A stretch of 64,000 nt of DNA from Gimesia maris (GTDB taxonomy: Bacteria; Planctomycetota; Planctomycetia; Planctomycetales; Planctomycetaceae), in the NCBI RefSeq assembly GCF_008298035.1, contig NZ_CP042910.1, positions 4,417,001 to 4,481,000 on the forward strand, written 5' to 3'. This document shows, piece by piece, positions 10,455 to 19,450 of the stretch (position 1 is its first letter; each line of letters starts with the position of its first letter). The translations under genes and the position numbers were made by a program. A model generated the notes under the pieces. It did not search any database and was not told the DNA's origin. It saw nothing but the letters and a program-made list of their open reading frames with translations.

Positions 10455-11318
10455 ATGTCGAGGAACGTACACAGTAAGAAGGGATTCACCCTGATTGAGC
10501 TACTCGTGGTGATTGCCATCATCGCGATTCTGATTGCATTACTGCTGCCAGCCGTACAACAGGCACGCGAAGCAGCACGTCGCAGCACCTGTAAAAATAA
10601 CCTGAAACAGATCGGGCTGGCATTACACAACTACCACGAGACACACCGTATCTTCCCTTATGGCTACAACACTGTTCCCGCTCCGGGTTGTTCCGATGGA
10701 ACTGGAGACATCCGCACTGGCTGGGCGTTCTTCATCCTGCCGTTCATCGATCAGGCTCCACTCTACCAGTATTGTAACACTAATGGAGCCTCAGACTGTG
10801 CAATCTGGCACACCACGACTGCTTTGATTGATACCGGCGGAACCGGAGCCCGCGCTACGATTCCTGTCTACAACTGCCCTTCTGATCCCATGGGTGGTAT
10901 CAATATCGATATCTCAACCAAAGTGTTTGGGAAATCCAATTACAAGGGAGTCACCAACGAAGCCACCAACCAGGCTTTTACGTTTGGCACCAGTGCCGTT
11001 ACTTCTCGCATGCGTGACTTCACCGATGGAACCAGCAATACCATCCAGGTAGGTGAGGCTGCAACCATGGGAAATTATGTAGGGGCCGTCTGGATGGGCG
11101 TGATTGATGACGTTCATGATAATATGGCCAATGCAACCGCTACTGCTGCCTGGGCGATCAACGGAACCGATTCTGACGCGTTCAACAGTACCCATACTGG
11201 TGGATGCCACTTCCTCCTGGGAGACGGAAAAGTCCGTTTTATCTCCGAGAACATTAATCGTGAGCTTTACGAAGATCTGGCCACCAAGAATGGTGGCGAA
11301 GTCATCGGCGAATATTAA
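10455..11318 (+). CDS. DUF1559 prepilin-like protein
   Basis: Exported type II pseudopilin-like protein of 287 residues. Near the N-terminus is the prepilin methylation/cleavage motif KKGFTLIELL (cut between Gly and Phe), continued by the membrane helix VVIAIIAILIALLLPAV and the planctomycete DUF1559 signature QQAREAARRSTCKNN. The C-terminal region has the family's TGGCHFLLGDGKVRFISENI segment. The ATG at 10455 is preferred over a TTG one codon earlier, with GGGGGAG upstream. The function of DUF1559 proteins is not established; a pilus-like or surface structural role is inferred from the prepilin motif. It is followed by a very strong terminator. Confidence 0.93.
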   Translation: MSRNVHSKKGFTLIELLVVIAIIAILIALLLPAVQQAREAARRSTCKNNLKQIGLALHNYHETHRIFPYGYNTVPAPGCSDGTGDIRTGWAFFILPFIDQAPLYQYCNTNGASDCAIWHTTTALIDTGGTGARATIPVYNCPSDPMGGINIDISTKVFGKSNYKGVTNEATNQAFTFGTSAVTSRMRDFTDGTSNTIQVGEAATMGNYVGAVWMGVIDDVHDNMANATATAAWAINGTDSDAFNSTHTGGCHFLLGDGKVRFISENINRELYEDLATKNGGEVIGEY

Positions 11319-11374
11319 GCATTTTCCCGCCTGGCGACCTTAGAGTCGTTAAGCTGAAACCATTGCAATCTTCT

Positions 11375-11406
11375 AAGAGCCACAGGACTGCCTGTGGCTC
11401 TTTTTA
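11375..11406 (+). terminator. Strong intrinsic terminator after DUF1559 gene
   Basis: A 12-base perfect stem AAGAGCCACAGG / CCTGTGGCTCTT with a 4-base loop (ACTG) runs into TTTTT. It is 56 bases after the stop at 11318. Confidence 0.92.
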
Positions 11407-11549
11407 TGGCACGCCCAAATATAAACATTGCTTATTTAATATTATTGCAATAAGTTTCATTCCCTCTTAAAATGAGTTCTACAAACATTTTGTGTGATTG
11501 TTTTCCCACCTGATATTTTTCCTGCCTGATAATTTTCCTAAGGTTTTCC

Positions 11550-12548
11550 ATGAATACTTTTACTTCGCGCGCAGCGCGCCGCTTTGGTTTTACCCTCATT
11601 GAATTACTGGTCGTGATCGCGATTATTGCGATTCTGATTGCCCTGCTCCTGCCTGCCGTACAACAGGCTCGCGAAGCAGCTCGCCGCAGTCAGTGCAAAA
11701 ATAATATGAAACAGATTGGACTGGCGCTGCACAATTATCATGACGTCTACGTCAAATTCCCGATCGGTTCACGTTACCCCAATGACCAGCCGAACAACTG
11801 GCGTTTTGCATTATTGCCTTATATGGATCAGGCCAATATTTACGAGAAAGCAAAAACCGGACCCGGTTCTGACGTTGATTTCTGGGAAGGGGGCGGCGGC
11901 ACTTATAACGGCGACACCCTGCTCTTCAAAGACAAAGTCATCACACCAATCTATATGTGCCCGTCCAGTTCAGACCCTGCGATCAGCTATGCCAACGGAG
12001 AGTTGGGACAAGGTTCACAGTCACACATGTATGTCGGCATCATGGGCGCATACCCTGATCCCGCCGGTAACTCTAATGTCGCTTATGAAACACAGTACAA
12101 CAGTTTCGCGACAAACAATGGAACGCTGTTAATCAACGAATGTCGTGGTTTGCGCGATATCACCGACGGCAGTTCCAATACGATCATCATTGGAGAGCAA
12201 TCACGCAACTCCAGCAGCAATCCTGTTCTCAGACGGTCCGATTATACCTCAGGCTGGGCAGGCACCAGTGTCGCAGGCACCGTTGCCCAATGGATCGCCG
12301 GCTCACCGATGCAACATAAATTCGGAACCGGAGTCACTTCGGTTTTTCACAGTCCGAACCCCAGTTCCACGGGCAGCGAAGCCAATGCCCAATGGGACTG
12401 GAACACACCGCTCACATCCTATCACACCGGCGGAGTCCATGTGCTGCTGGGTGATGGTGCAACTCGCTTCCTGGGCGACAATACAGACCTCCTGCTAATC
12501 CAGAAGTTGTGTGCACGAAATGACGGCATGACGGTCGGGGAATGGTAA
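11550..12548 (+). CDS. DUF1559 prepilin-like protein
   Basis: Second DUF1559 protein, 332 residues, with the same layout as its neighbour: a basic N-terminus, prepilin cleavage site RRFGFTLIELL, hydrophobic helix to about residue 37, then QQAREAARRSQCKNNMKQIGLALHNYHD. The C-terminal half has TGGVHVLLGDGATRFLGDN. The middle regions of the two proteins differ, so this is an old rather than recent duplication. A hairpin follows it and then a lipoprotein gene 100 bases downstream, suggesting a functional pair. Confidence 0.93.
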   Translation: MNTFTSRAARRFGFTLIELLVVIAIIAILIALLLPAVQQAREAARRSQCKNNMKQIGLALHNYHDVYVKFPIGSRYPNDQPNNWRFALLPYMDQANIYEKAKTGPGSDVDFWEGGGGTYNGDTLLFKDKVITPIYMCPSSSDPAISYANGELGQGSQSHMYVGIMGAYPDPAGNSNVAYETQYNSFATNNGTLLINECRGLRDITDGSSNTIIIGEQSRNSSSNPVLRRSDYTSGWAGTSVAGTVAQWIAGSPMQHKFGTGVTSVFHSPNPSSTGSEANAQWDWNTPLTSYHTGGVHVLLGDGATRFLGDNTDLLLIQKLCARNDGMTVGEW

Positions 12549-12589
12549 GCCCCCTTTTCATTCTCTACCTGAAATTTCGATAGCATCCC

Positions 12590-12630
12590 GTGATTCGATC
12601 AGAATTCTCTTTGATCGAATCACCTGTTTT
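12590..12630 (+). terminator. Terminator or attenuator between DUF1559 and lipoprotein genes
   Basis: A 12-base perfect stem GTGATTCGATCA / TGATCGAATCAC (12590-12601 with 12612-12623) is followed by CTGTTTTT. It lies between the DUF1559 stop at 12548 and the lipoprotein start at 12648, so it may lower rather than abolish expression of the second gene. Confidence 0.8.
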
Positions 12631-12647
12631 TCAACCGGACACTAAAC

Positions 12648-13091
12648 ATGCATTTTTATCAATTCAACCAATTAAAACATACCGCCTGCCTGCTCTTCTT
12701 GACGGCTTTCCTACCAGGCTGTGGTAGTGATCCCGACTCACGACCTACAGTAGAAATTAAGGGGACCGTAACCATGGACGGTTCTCCCCTGCAAGAAGCC
12801 AGCATCCAGTTCACGTCTCCCAAAACCGGGGAAAGCGCCTACGCGAACCTGGATGAAAATGGCAGGTATTCGATCACGTTTCCTAAAGCTGACATCGGTT
12901 CTGCATACGAAATCACAATCACCCCGCCGGTCGTCGAGGAAGAAAACGCGATGGCACTGGCAGAACAGGCTCAGAATAAATCAACCATGAAGATTCCAGC
13001 TAAATACTCTGATCGCACTACCAGCGGTCTTTCCGCCCGCGTTGAACAGGCGGGAACAAACGAAGCTGATTTTGAGTTAAAAAGTAAATAA
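12648..13091 (+). CDS. Lipoprotein with carboxypeptidase-regulatory-like domain
   Basis: Envelope lipoprotein of 147 residues. The lipobox FLPGC gives lipidated Cys25. The mature part is one beta-sandwich of the carboxypeptidase-regulatory/transthyretin-like type (IKGTVTMDGSPLQEASIQFTSP, then DENGRYSITFP), ending with ANEA-like NEADFELKSK. Proteins of this size and fold commonly stand beside DUF1559 genes in planctomycetes, and a second copy of this pairing occurs at 30505-32085. Binding or structural role; no enzymatic residues are visible. Confidence 0.88.
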   Translation: MHFYQFNQLKHTACLLFLTAFLPGCGSDPDSRPTVEIKGTVTMDGSPLQEASIQFTSPKTGESAYANLDENGRYSITFPKADIGSAYEITITPPVVEEENAMALAEQAQNKSTMKIPAKYSDRTTSGLSARVEQAGTNEADFELKSK

Positions 13092-13258
13092 CCTTCTGCA
13101 GTTGTCTCATGAACAGGGTGATGTTTCAGGCAATCCTTTTACTTAACTTTTTTAACTATCTCCGTTTCGCTCTGAGAAGCAGACAGTTATACTCAAATCA
13201 TCGGTGATGATTTATCAAAACCCACCTCTATTGGCTGACCATCAAAAAGGATCCTCTT

Positions 13259-15382
13259 ATGAAATCGCCACTCGCCCCGCTCCTGCTTGCCGCCCTGGCA
13301 TTGTTGATACCGTCGCAGGTGTTTGCTGAACTGCAGGCAGGTGCCACCATTGTTGATGTTACTCCCACCAAATTCCCTGTTCTTGTCAACGGCAGTATGA
13401 CCAGTCGCAGCGTGAGCACGGTCAAAACCAAAGTCAACGCCCGCGCCATCGTTGTTGCTGACGGAGAAGAACGATTGGCGATTGTCGTTGTCGACAGTTG
13501 CATGCTGCCCCGTCCCCTGCTGGATGAAGTCAAAAAGCTGGCCGCACAACGAACCAAAATTCCTGCCGACCATATTCTGATCTCCGCCACGCATGCTCAC
13601 TCGGCCCCTTCCAGCCTGGCCTGCCTGGGAACCGACGCCGATCCTGAATACGTCCCCTTTCTCAGAGGGAAACTGGTGGATGCGATCGCTGCCGCGGAAG
13701 CGAACCTGGAACCCGCCCAAGTCGGTTGGGGATCAGAAAACGCTGCCGACTACACGGCACTCAGACGCTGGATCCTGCGATCCGATCGACTCAGAAATGA
13801 TCCGTTCGGCAATCCCACCGTCCGCGCCACCATGCACGCCGGTACCAACTGGGACAACGCCGTCGGTGAATCCGGACCAGAGGACCCGGAATTATCGTTG
13901 ATCTCGTTCCGCGCGAAAAATGGACGCCCCATTGCGCTGCTGGCGAATTTCTCCATGCACTATTTCGGCGATGGAGCGCTCTCTGCTGACTACTTCGGCC
14001 TGTACTGTAATGGACTGCAGGAAAAACTGGGCAAAAAAGATGTGAAAGATGCACCCGCGTTTGTCGCCATCATGTCGCATGGTTGCAGTGGTGACATCTA
14101 CCGCCGTGACTACACTAAACCCAAAGATCAATGGGCGATTACCAATGATATTAACGAGTATTCTGATGGGCTGATCAAAATCACCATGCAGGCGTACAAG
14201 AATATCAACTACCTTGAAGATGCTGATATCGAGATGGCGGAAAACCGTCTGCAGATGAACTATCGCGTTCCCAATAAACAGTTGCTGGAGTGGTCTCAGC
14301 GCATCGTGAAAGAACTCGGTGACCGTCTCCCTAAAACCCAGGAAGAAATCTACGCACGCGAACAGGTCATCCTGCACGAACGCCAGTCGACGGAAATCGT
14401 CACGCAGGCGCTTCGTATCGGCGATATTGCAATCACAACCACTCCCAATGAAACCTATGCGTTGACCGGCCTGAAACTGAAACGACAAAGCCCACTTAAA
14501 CAGACAATGGTCATTGAGCTGGCCAATGGGGGCGACGGTTATATTCCTCCTCCTGAACAGCATCTGCTGGGGGGCTATAACACCTGGGCTGCCCGTTCTG
14601 CTGGTCTCGAAGTTTTAGCGGAACCCCGCATTGTAGAATCTGATCTGGAACTGCTGGAAAAAGTGACCAATCAGCGTCGCAAATTCTACCAGCAGAGTCG
14701 AGGACCGGCGACAGAAGCGATTCTCTCGCTCAAACCAGCCGCATACTGGCGTCTGGATGAATTCAACGGTCCGCGTGCCCGCGATCTGTCCGGTCATCAA
14801 CGCGATGCTTTTTATGAACCGGCCATCGCTTACTTCCTGGAAGGCCCCAAATCGAAATCATTCTGTAAAGAGGGGGAAACCAACCGCGCAGTCCACTTCG
14901 CCGGGGATCGTCTGCAGTCTCGCATCAACGATCTCAGCGATCAGTTTACGATCTCACTCTGGCTCTGGAATGGCATGCCCCTGGATGCCCGCGAGATCAG
15001 CGGCTGGATGTTTTCACAGGGACCCGACCATGGGCTGGCCGCTTACGGAGATCACCTGGGTGTCGGCGGTACAGAGTTTCCCGGCAAACTGATCTTCATG
15101 AACGGAGCCGACCGTAAGCTACATTCAGGCAAAACGGCCATCAAACGCTGGACGTGGAACCACGTGGCCCTGGTCCGCGACGGGAAATCACTCAAAGTCT
15201 ATCTGAACGGCAAACTGGAAATCGATCTGCAGACGACATCTGCCAAGGCTGGCCCGATGCTCGATCAGATCTTCTTCGGGGGGCGCACGGATAACCAGTC
15301 TAACTGGGAAGGACGCCTGGATGAAATCGCCGTCTTCAATCGCGTTCTGACTGATGCTGAAGTACAGAAACTGGCAAAATAG
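13259..15382 (+). CDS. Neutral/alkaline ceramidase-like protein with C-terminal LamG domain
   Basis: Exported 707-residue protein. A signal peptide ends near residue 23 (VFA|EL). Residues 25-460 match the neutral/alkaline non-lysosomal ceramidase fold: GATIVDVTP at the start, the DS of VVVDSCM, and the zinc-type cluster ISATHAHSAPSS at 109-119 (His112, His114). Residues ~485-705 form a LamG/concanavalin-like domain (LKPAAYWRLDEFNGPRARDLSG; later WNHVALVRDGKSLKVYLNGK; FFGGRTDN). In planctomycetes this ceramidase-like family is large and the true substrate is often unclear, so hydrolysis of ceramide is only a family-level guess. The LamG part suggests anchoring to a glycan or surface. It stands alone and is followed by a terminator. 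Confidence 0.87.
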   Translation: MKSPLAPLLLAALALLIPSQVFAELQAGATIVDVTPTKFPVLVNGSMTSRSVSTVKTKVNARAIVVADGEERLAIVVVDSCMLPRPLLDEVKKLAAQRTKIPADHILISATHAHSAPSSLACLGTDADPEYVPFLRGKLVDAIAAAEANLEPAQVGWGSENAADYTALRRWILRSDRLRNDPFGNPTVRATMHAGTNWDNAVGESGPEDPELSLISFRAKNGRPIALLANFSMHYFGDGALSADYFGLYCNGLQEKLGKKDVKDAPAFVAIMSHGCSGDIYRRDYTKPKDQWAITNDINEYSDGLIKITMQAYKNINYLEDADIEMAENRLQMNYRVPNKQLLEWSQRIVKELGDRLPKTQEEIYAREQVILHERQSTEIVTQALRIGDIAITTTPNETYALTGLKLKRQSPLKQTMVIELANGGDGYIPPPEQHLLGGYNTWAARSAGLEVLAEPRIVESDLELLEKVTNQRRKFYQQSRGPATEAILSLKPAAYWRLDEFNGPRARDLSGHQRDAFYEPAIAYFLEGPKSKSFCKEGETNRAVHFAGDRLQSRINDLSDQFTISLWLWNGMPLDAREISGWMFSQGPDHGLAAYGDHLGVGGTEFPGKLIFMNGADRKLHSGKTAIKRWTWNHVALVRDGKSLKVYLNGKLEIDLQTTSAKAGPMLDQIFFGGRTDNQSNWEGRLDEIAVFNRVLTDAEVQKLAK

Positions 15383-15411
15383 GAGTCTTCCTTAAAAGAT
15401 ATCCTGATAAT

Positions 15412-15449
15412 ATCAGCCCGATTGCTTCTGTGATCGGGCTGATTTTTTT
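15412..15449 (+). terminator. Intrinsic terminator after ceramidase-like gene
   Basis: An 11-base perfect stem ATCAGCCCGAT / ATCGGGCTGAT (15412-15422 with 15433-15443) is followed by seven T. It separates the ceramidase gene from the next unit. Confidence 0.92.
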
Positions 15450-15584
15450 GTCACCGTTGGAATTTCACATTCTCTGTCTCGAACAGGATTCCAGCATATT
15501 CAGACCCCCATATCGACTCTATAATAAGAGAAGATACCATTCTGAAATATCGCATCCCGTTTTCCACTCTGATTCCAGCGTCCC

Positions 15585-17732
15585 ATGATTGAACACGACT
15601 ATTCCATGATCGACCGGAGACTGCGCCGTGTGTTGCTCTTCGTGATCACGGTCAGTTTTGTACTGACACCGATCGCGGCACCAGATTTCTGGTGGGAGTT
15701 GAGCCGGGGACGCGTTGTCTTCTCCGAGCTGTCCCCTCCGGGCCCCCTGCTGACTGCAGGCACGAACATCGCTGAGGCAGACTGGCTGGGCGGACTTCCA
15801 TTCTTTCTAACGTGGCAGTTAGCGGGAATTTCGGGACTGATGCTGCTTAAGTTTCTGGCCGCAGGCTTGCTGGGTTACGCGATCCTGCGACAGTTTGAAG
15901 CCCGTTTGCACTGGATTGCTTTTGCCATCGTCGTGCTGTCATTCGTGACTGCCAACTCTGCCTGGCAACCCACGCCGCGGCTCTTCGACTGCTGGTTTCT
16001 TCTGCTGACCTGTCTGCTGACAGAACGCTGGGCCCAGGCCCCCAATACAAAAAAATTGCTGCTCGTTTTACTGACGCTGTTGGCCTGGGCCAACCTGGCT
16101 CCGCTTTGTCTGCTGGGAATTGTTGTAGTCACCTGTGTTCCCTGGCTGCCGGGAATCTCTACCAGAAATTCATCGTTCCCAAAACAATCGGGACTGCTCG
16201 TTCTGTTCGCAATTATCGCCATCATGCTCACGCCGCGAGGCTGGTTGACTCCCTATGATTCGTGCATCCAGCTGTTTCCCGGCTTATTTTATGATCAGGG
16301 ACTGCTCGCGCAGACAGTCTGGCACCCCACGTTTTCAGCGGGTTTGAATATTGAAACCATCGGGTTGAGTATCCTGACAATGGGTATGGCGGTCTACCTG
16401 CTGACTAATTGTCGAGGCTGGATCGAAAGCATCGCTTTTATCCTGTTCGCGATTCCCGCCTGGACAAACTACGACAGTCTGGCCCCCTGTGTAATCGGTA
16501 TCTCCCTGCTCGCCTGCCACTGCCTGGCTACATATCCCCTATCATTTCACAGGCTGAAATTCAGTCGGTACATCTCTCCCTTAATGGGAAGATCATTACT
16601 GGTGATCGGTATTCTCATTCTATGCTTAAAATCCGCCTCCGGCACCTTGGCAGGGCAGTCACAACGTCTGGGCTGGGGTATTACTCCCGAATTGGATATT
16701 ACACTGCTGGCAGAAGCCATCGGCCCGGTCGACTATCAGGGGACCGCGCACGGAATGGATATCGCTTCCACAGGCATGCTGACCTGGATCAAGGCCGATC
16801 GCAAAATCCGTCCCGTCAGAACCGTTCGGCAGGCGCTTCTCCAGGGACATCTGTATCAAGAACTTACTCTGAATGCCGAACTGTCCAATGGATGGGAGTT
16901 TCAACATCCGCGCGCCGACAACAGTTGGGGGGGCTGGTGGATTCGCCTTAAAAACAGAAACTGTCAACTTCTGCTCGTTCCCAATGGTGAAGCACAAACA
17001 ATTCGTGCACTGCTCAACAGCCGCTGGCAACCCATGTCGATTGATGCCGCTATCATCCCCTACGGTTGGTCGGGGGAGCTATTGAGCAGTCCCAAAATTG
17101 TCGCTTTGTTACCCATCAAAGATTTTCTGAACCGGAAACAGTGGAACTACTCTCTCCCCAATCCATCCGGTACACCTGAGTGTTCTGACTGGTGGGGAAT
17201 TCTGACTGGCTCGCCAAATCTGCATCCGGCGTTGTTACAGGCACGAACCTTTCGTGCCATGGAGTTGTATACCGCTGCATTGAGGGTTCTGCATCCTCTG
17301 CTGCAACATTATCCTTCGCCGGCGGTTCGCCGAGAGTTTATCCTCTGTCAGAAAGAACTGGCCTATCAGGAAAAACTGGAAACCGGTTTACACACTCCCA
17401 GTTCTCTCAGAACATTTGTCTTGATCCAGGCCCAGGGAAGCTCCGATGTGGACCTCATCCACGCAGGACCGATGCTCAATGAAACGGCTAACCCGCTTCG
17501 CACATCACATACTATCGAACGTGCCATTCAGCATTATACCCAAGGTGACTGGGAAGCGGCACTCAGAGAATTATCTAATACCGACAGCGAATCATTGTAC
17601 GCGAAAGCTCATATCCTGCTGGAATCAGGAGACCCTGATGGCGCTAAAAAAACGTTTCGTCAACTGATTCAGCTTTATCCTGACGATCAACTGGCTAATC
17701 CCAGTAAGAATATGGTGGATACACTGCAATGA
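15585..17732 (+). CDS. Polytopic membrane protein with soluble TPR-like C-terminus, unknown function
   Basis: A 715-residue protein I cannot place in a named family. The first ~355 residues hold about ten hydrophobic helices, with DFWWELSRGRVVF after the first one; this resembles the Asp-Trp-Trp...Gly loop of polytopic glycosyltransferase-like or uncharacterised membrane proteins. Residues ~360-715 are soluble, and the last ~150 look like TPR helices (YTAALRVLHPLLQHYPSP; EALYAKAHILLESG-like repeat; TFRQLIQLYPDDQ). ATGs at 15585 and 15606 are both possible and neither has a clear ribosome site. Its stop overlaps the start of the multiheme cytochrome gene (ATGA), so the two are translationally coupled and probably act together. 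Confidence 0.75.
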   Translation: MIEHDYSMIDRRLRRVLLFVITVSFVLTPIAAPDFWWELSRGRVVFSELSPPGPLLTAGTNIAEADWLGGLPFFLTWQLAGISGLMLLKFLAAGLLGYAILRQFEARLHWIAFAIVVLSFVTANSAWQPTPRLFDCWFLLLTCLLTERWAQAPNTKKLLLVLLTLLAWANLAPLCLLGIVVVTCVPWLPGISTRNSSFPKQSGLLVLFAIIAIMLTPRGWLTPYDSCIQLFPGLFYDQGLLAQTVWHPTFSAGLNIETIGLSILTMGMAVYLLTNCRGWIESIAFILFAIPAWTNYDSLAPCVIGISLLACHCLATYPLSFHRLKFSRYISPLMGRSLLVIGILILCLKSASGTLAGQSQRLGWGITPELDITLLAEAIGPVDYQGTAHGMDIASTGMLTWIKADRKIRPVRTVRQALLQGHLYQELTLNAELSNGWEFQHPRADNSWGGWWIRLKNRNCQLLLVPNGEAQTIRALLNSRWQPMSIDAAIIPYGWSGELLSSPKIVALLPIKDFLNRKQWNYSLPNPSGTPECSDWWGILTGSPNLHPALLQARTFRAMELYTAALRVLHPLLQHYPSPAVRREFILCQKELAYQEKLETGLHTPSSLRTFVLIQAQGSSDVDLIHAGPMLNETANPLRTSHTIERAIQHYTQGDWEAALRELSNTDSESLYAKAHILLESGDPDGAKKTFRQLIQLYPDDQLANPSKNMVDTLQ

Positions 17733-18904
17733 GCCGAAACAAGCCACTGATACCACCGCTGCTGATTCTGCTGCTGGCCTGTCTTTCAGGAACGGCCTGG
17801 TATCTGAACGGCTCTCAACAATCTGACCTGTTTATTCCCAAAGTGCGTGCCACCGTACAGCCGGTCAAAATGAAACAGTGTTGTGAATGTCACGATAAAG
17901 TCTGCCAGCAATACACCGGTGCGCCCCACTTGAGAACTCTTCGTAAAGCCACTGATCCGTCTGTGTTGGATAAATTTGCCGGTAGGAAGATTACGCTCAA
18001 AGAGAACGGACACACCTACCGCTTCTATAAAGACCACGACGAACTCTGGGTGAAGTGCGACGGTTATCCCAGCCCGGTTCGCATCGAATGGTTCTTCGGC
18101 TCCGGTCTGCACGCGATCACTCCCGTTTCCCTGTTCCCGAATGAAGCGGGTAAATCGGAACTGCTGCAACATATTGTCTCCTGGTACCCCTCTGATAAAT
18201 TAGGTATCACACTGGGATTACAGGAACTGGCCCATGACCGGTCCGGCATTCAGGCACTCGGTGAAGTCAGTTCGCATGCCAGCACGTTGAACTGCTTTGG
18301 CTGTCATACTTCCTATCTGGGCGATGTCCAGGGAGAAATCAATACTAAAGAGATGATTGCCGGCGTCTCCTGTGTTCGTTGTCATCTGGAGGGAGAAGCG
18401 CATATTCAGGCCGCGGAACGGGGGGACAAGAATTTACACATTCTCAACTGGAATCAGCTGACGCCTCTCGATTCGATCAACCGTTGTGGAGAATGCCATC
18501 GCCGATCCGATCAACTGGAACCGGACGAAATCCATCCGGATAATAAACTGCTGATTCGCTTCGCTCCGGTCGGTCTGTCTCAAAGTCCCTGCTTTCTGAA
18601 GCAGAATGACGTGAAATTCGCCGATGGAAAAACGGCTCGCATGGATTGCACCACCTGTCACAATCCCCATGAGCAGGCGAGTCGAGATCCTGAATTTTAT
18701 CGGCAGATCTGTCTGAACTGCCATAGCGATCTGAAAGATCATGCTCCGGTCTGTTCCAAAAAACCCATGCAAAGTGAGTGCCTGCAATGCCATATGCCTT
18801 CTGTTCAGGTTCACGATAACCTGCCGTTCACGGATCACTGGATTCGTATCCATGAACGTGACAAGGAACGCTTTCCGGAATTTCTGCTCAACAAATCAAA
18901 CTGA
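17729..18904 (+). CDS. Seven-heme c-type cytochrome
   Basis: Exported or membrane-anchored multiheme cytochrome of 391 residues. One N-terminal hydrophobic segment (about 8-26) is followed by seven CxxCH heme motifs starting at residues 51, 189, 215, 253, 307, 328 and 351. The end of the protein (QCHMPSVQVHDNLPFTDHWIR) resembles cytochrome c554-like proteins found with TPR partners. Its ATG overlaps the stop of the preceding membrane/TPR gene. It likely moves electrons at the outer face of the cytoplasmic membrane. Nothing in the sequence identifies a substrate-reducing site, and all motifs are the standard CxxCH. Confidence 0.88.
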   Translation: MSRNKPLIPPLLILLLACLSGTAWYLNGSQQSDLFIPKVRATVQPVKMKQCCECHDKVCQQYTGAPHLRTLRKATDPSVLDKFAGRKITLKENGHTYRFYKDHDELWVKCDGYPSPVRIEWFFGSGLHAITPVSLFPNEAGKSELLQHIVSWYPSDKLGITLGLQELAHDRSGIQALGEVSSHASTLNCFGCHTSYLGDVQGEINTKEMIAGVSCVRCHLEGEAHIQAAERGDKNLHILNWNQLTPLDSINRCGECHRRSDQLEPDEIHPDNKLLIRFAPVGLSQSPCFLKQNDVKFADGKTARMDCTTCHNPHEQASRDPEFYRQICLNCHSDLKDHAPVCSKKPMQSECLQCHMPSVQVHDNLPFTDHWIRIHERDKERFPEFLLNKSN

Positions 18905-18964
18905 TGTTGTCACACGTCACACCAGCTACTACGATGTATTAGTACTTTGTTTCAAAGGAATACT

Positions 18965-19342
18965 GTGACTGCGAATGTATTACCCATCCTGTTATCTCTA
19001 CTGATTCTGGTTTGCCCTTTCAATTGCATGCCAGAAATCGATGCTGGTACGGATGCCACGGCACACAGCTGCTGCAGTCACTGCCAGTCAAAATCGGAAC
19101 AGGCACCGCTGGCCCCCTCTCCTGAATCTGACTGTTGTCAATGCCTCTGTTCGGGAGCCATTCAGGAACAGACCGCGCAGCTTGACGACGATACCACGTC
19201 TGCCTACTGGATCACTTTACCGCTCATCAGCCTTTCCAGTCCAACATTTATTGACGAACAGACTATTTTCGCGATTCCCGCGGAACCTGTTCCGCTCTAC
19301 GGCCGCACGCTGCGCTGCCAGCAGATGTCCTTTCAGTGCTGA
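18965..19342 (+). CDS. Small Cys-rich exported protein, unknown function
   Basis: Not recognised as a named family. The GTG at 18965 is chosen because AAAGGAA ends 4 bases upstream; the frame is also open to a TTG at 18947. The product has 125 residues and a hydrophobic N-terminus (2-16), then 11 cysteines in clusters: Cys17, Cys21, CCSHC at 36-40, DCCQCLC at 56-62, and two near the C-terminus. The pattern suggests metal binding or disulfides in the envelope. It lies between the seven-heme cytochrome and the ABC permease, all on one strand with short gaps, so a shared role is likely. Confidence 0.65.
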   Translation: MTANVLPILLSLLILVCPFNCMPEIDAGTDATAHSCCSHCQSKSEQAPLAPSPESDCCQCLCSGAIQEQTAQLDDDTTSAYWITLPLISLSSPTFIDEQTIFAIPAEPVPLYGRTLRCQQMSFQC

Positions 19343-19450
19343 TTTCATTCTGAATCTTTGATTCGCTCCCGTTACTCGATCTTAGCTTCAATTCTGCTGC
19401 GCGCTCCTGCCATTGAGACGCGTCGGCGGAAGCATTCAGAATGATTTTCC

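Noticed and set aside
13892-14563. 223-codon open frame on the minus strand
   Set aside because: Lies entirely inside the ceramidase-like gene on the opposite strand, lacks family motifs and a ribosome site, and mirrors the codon bias of the real gene.
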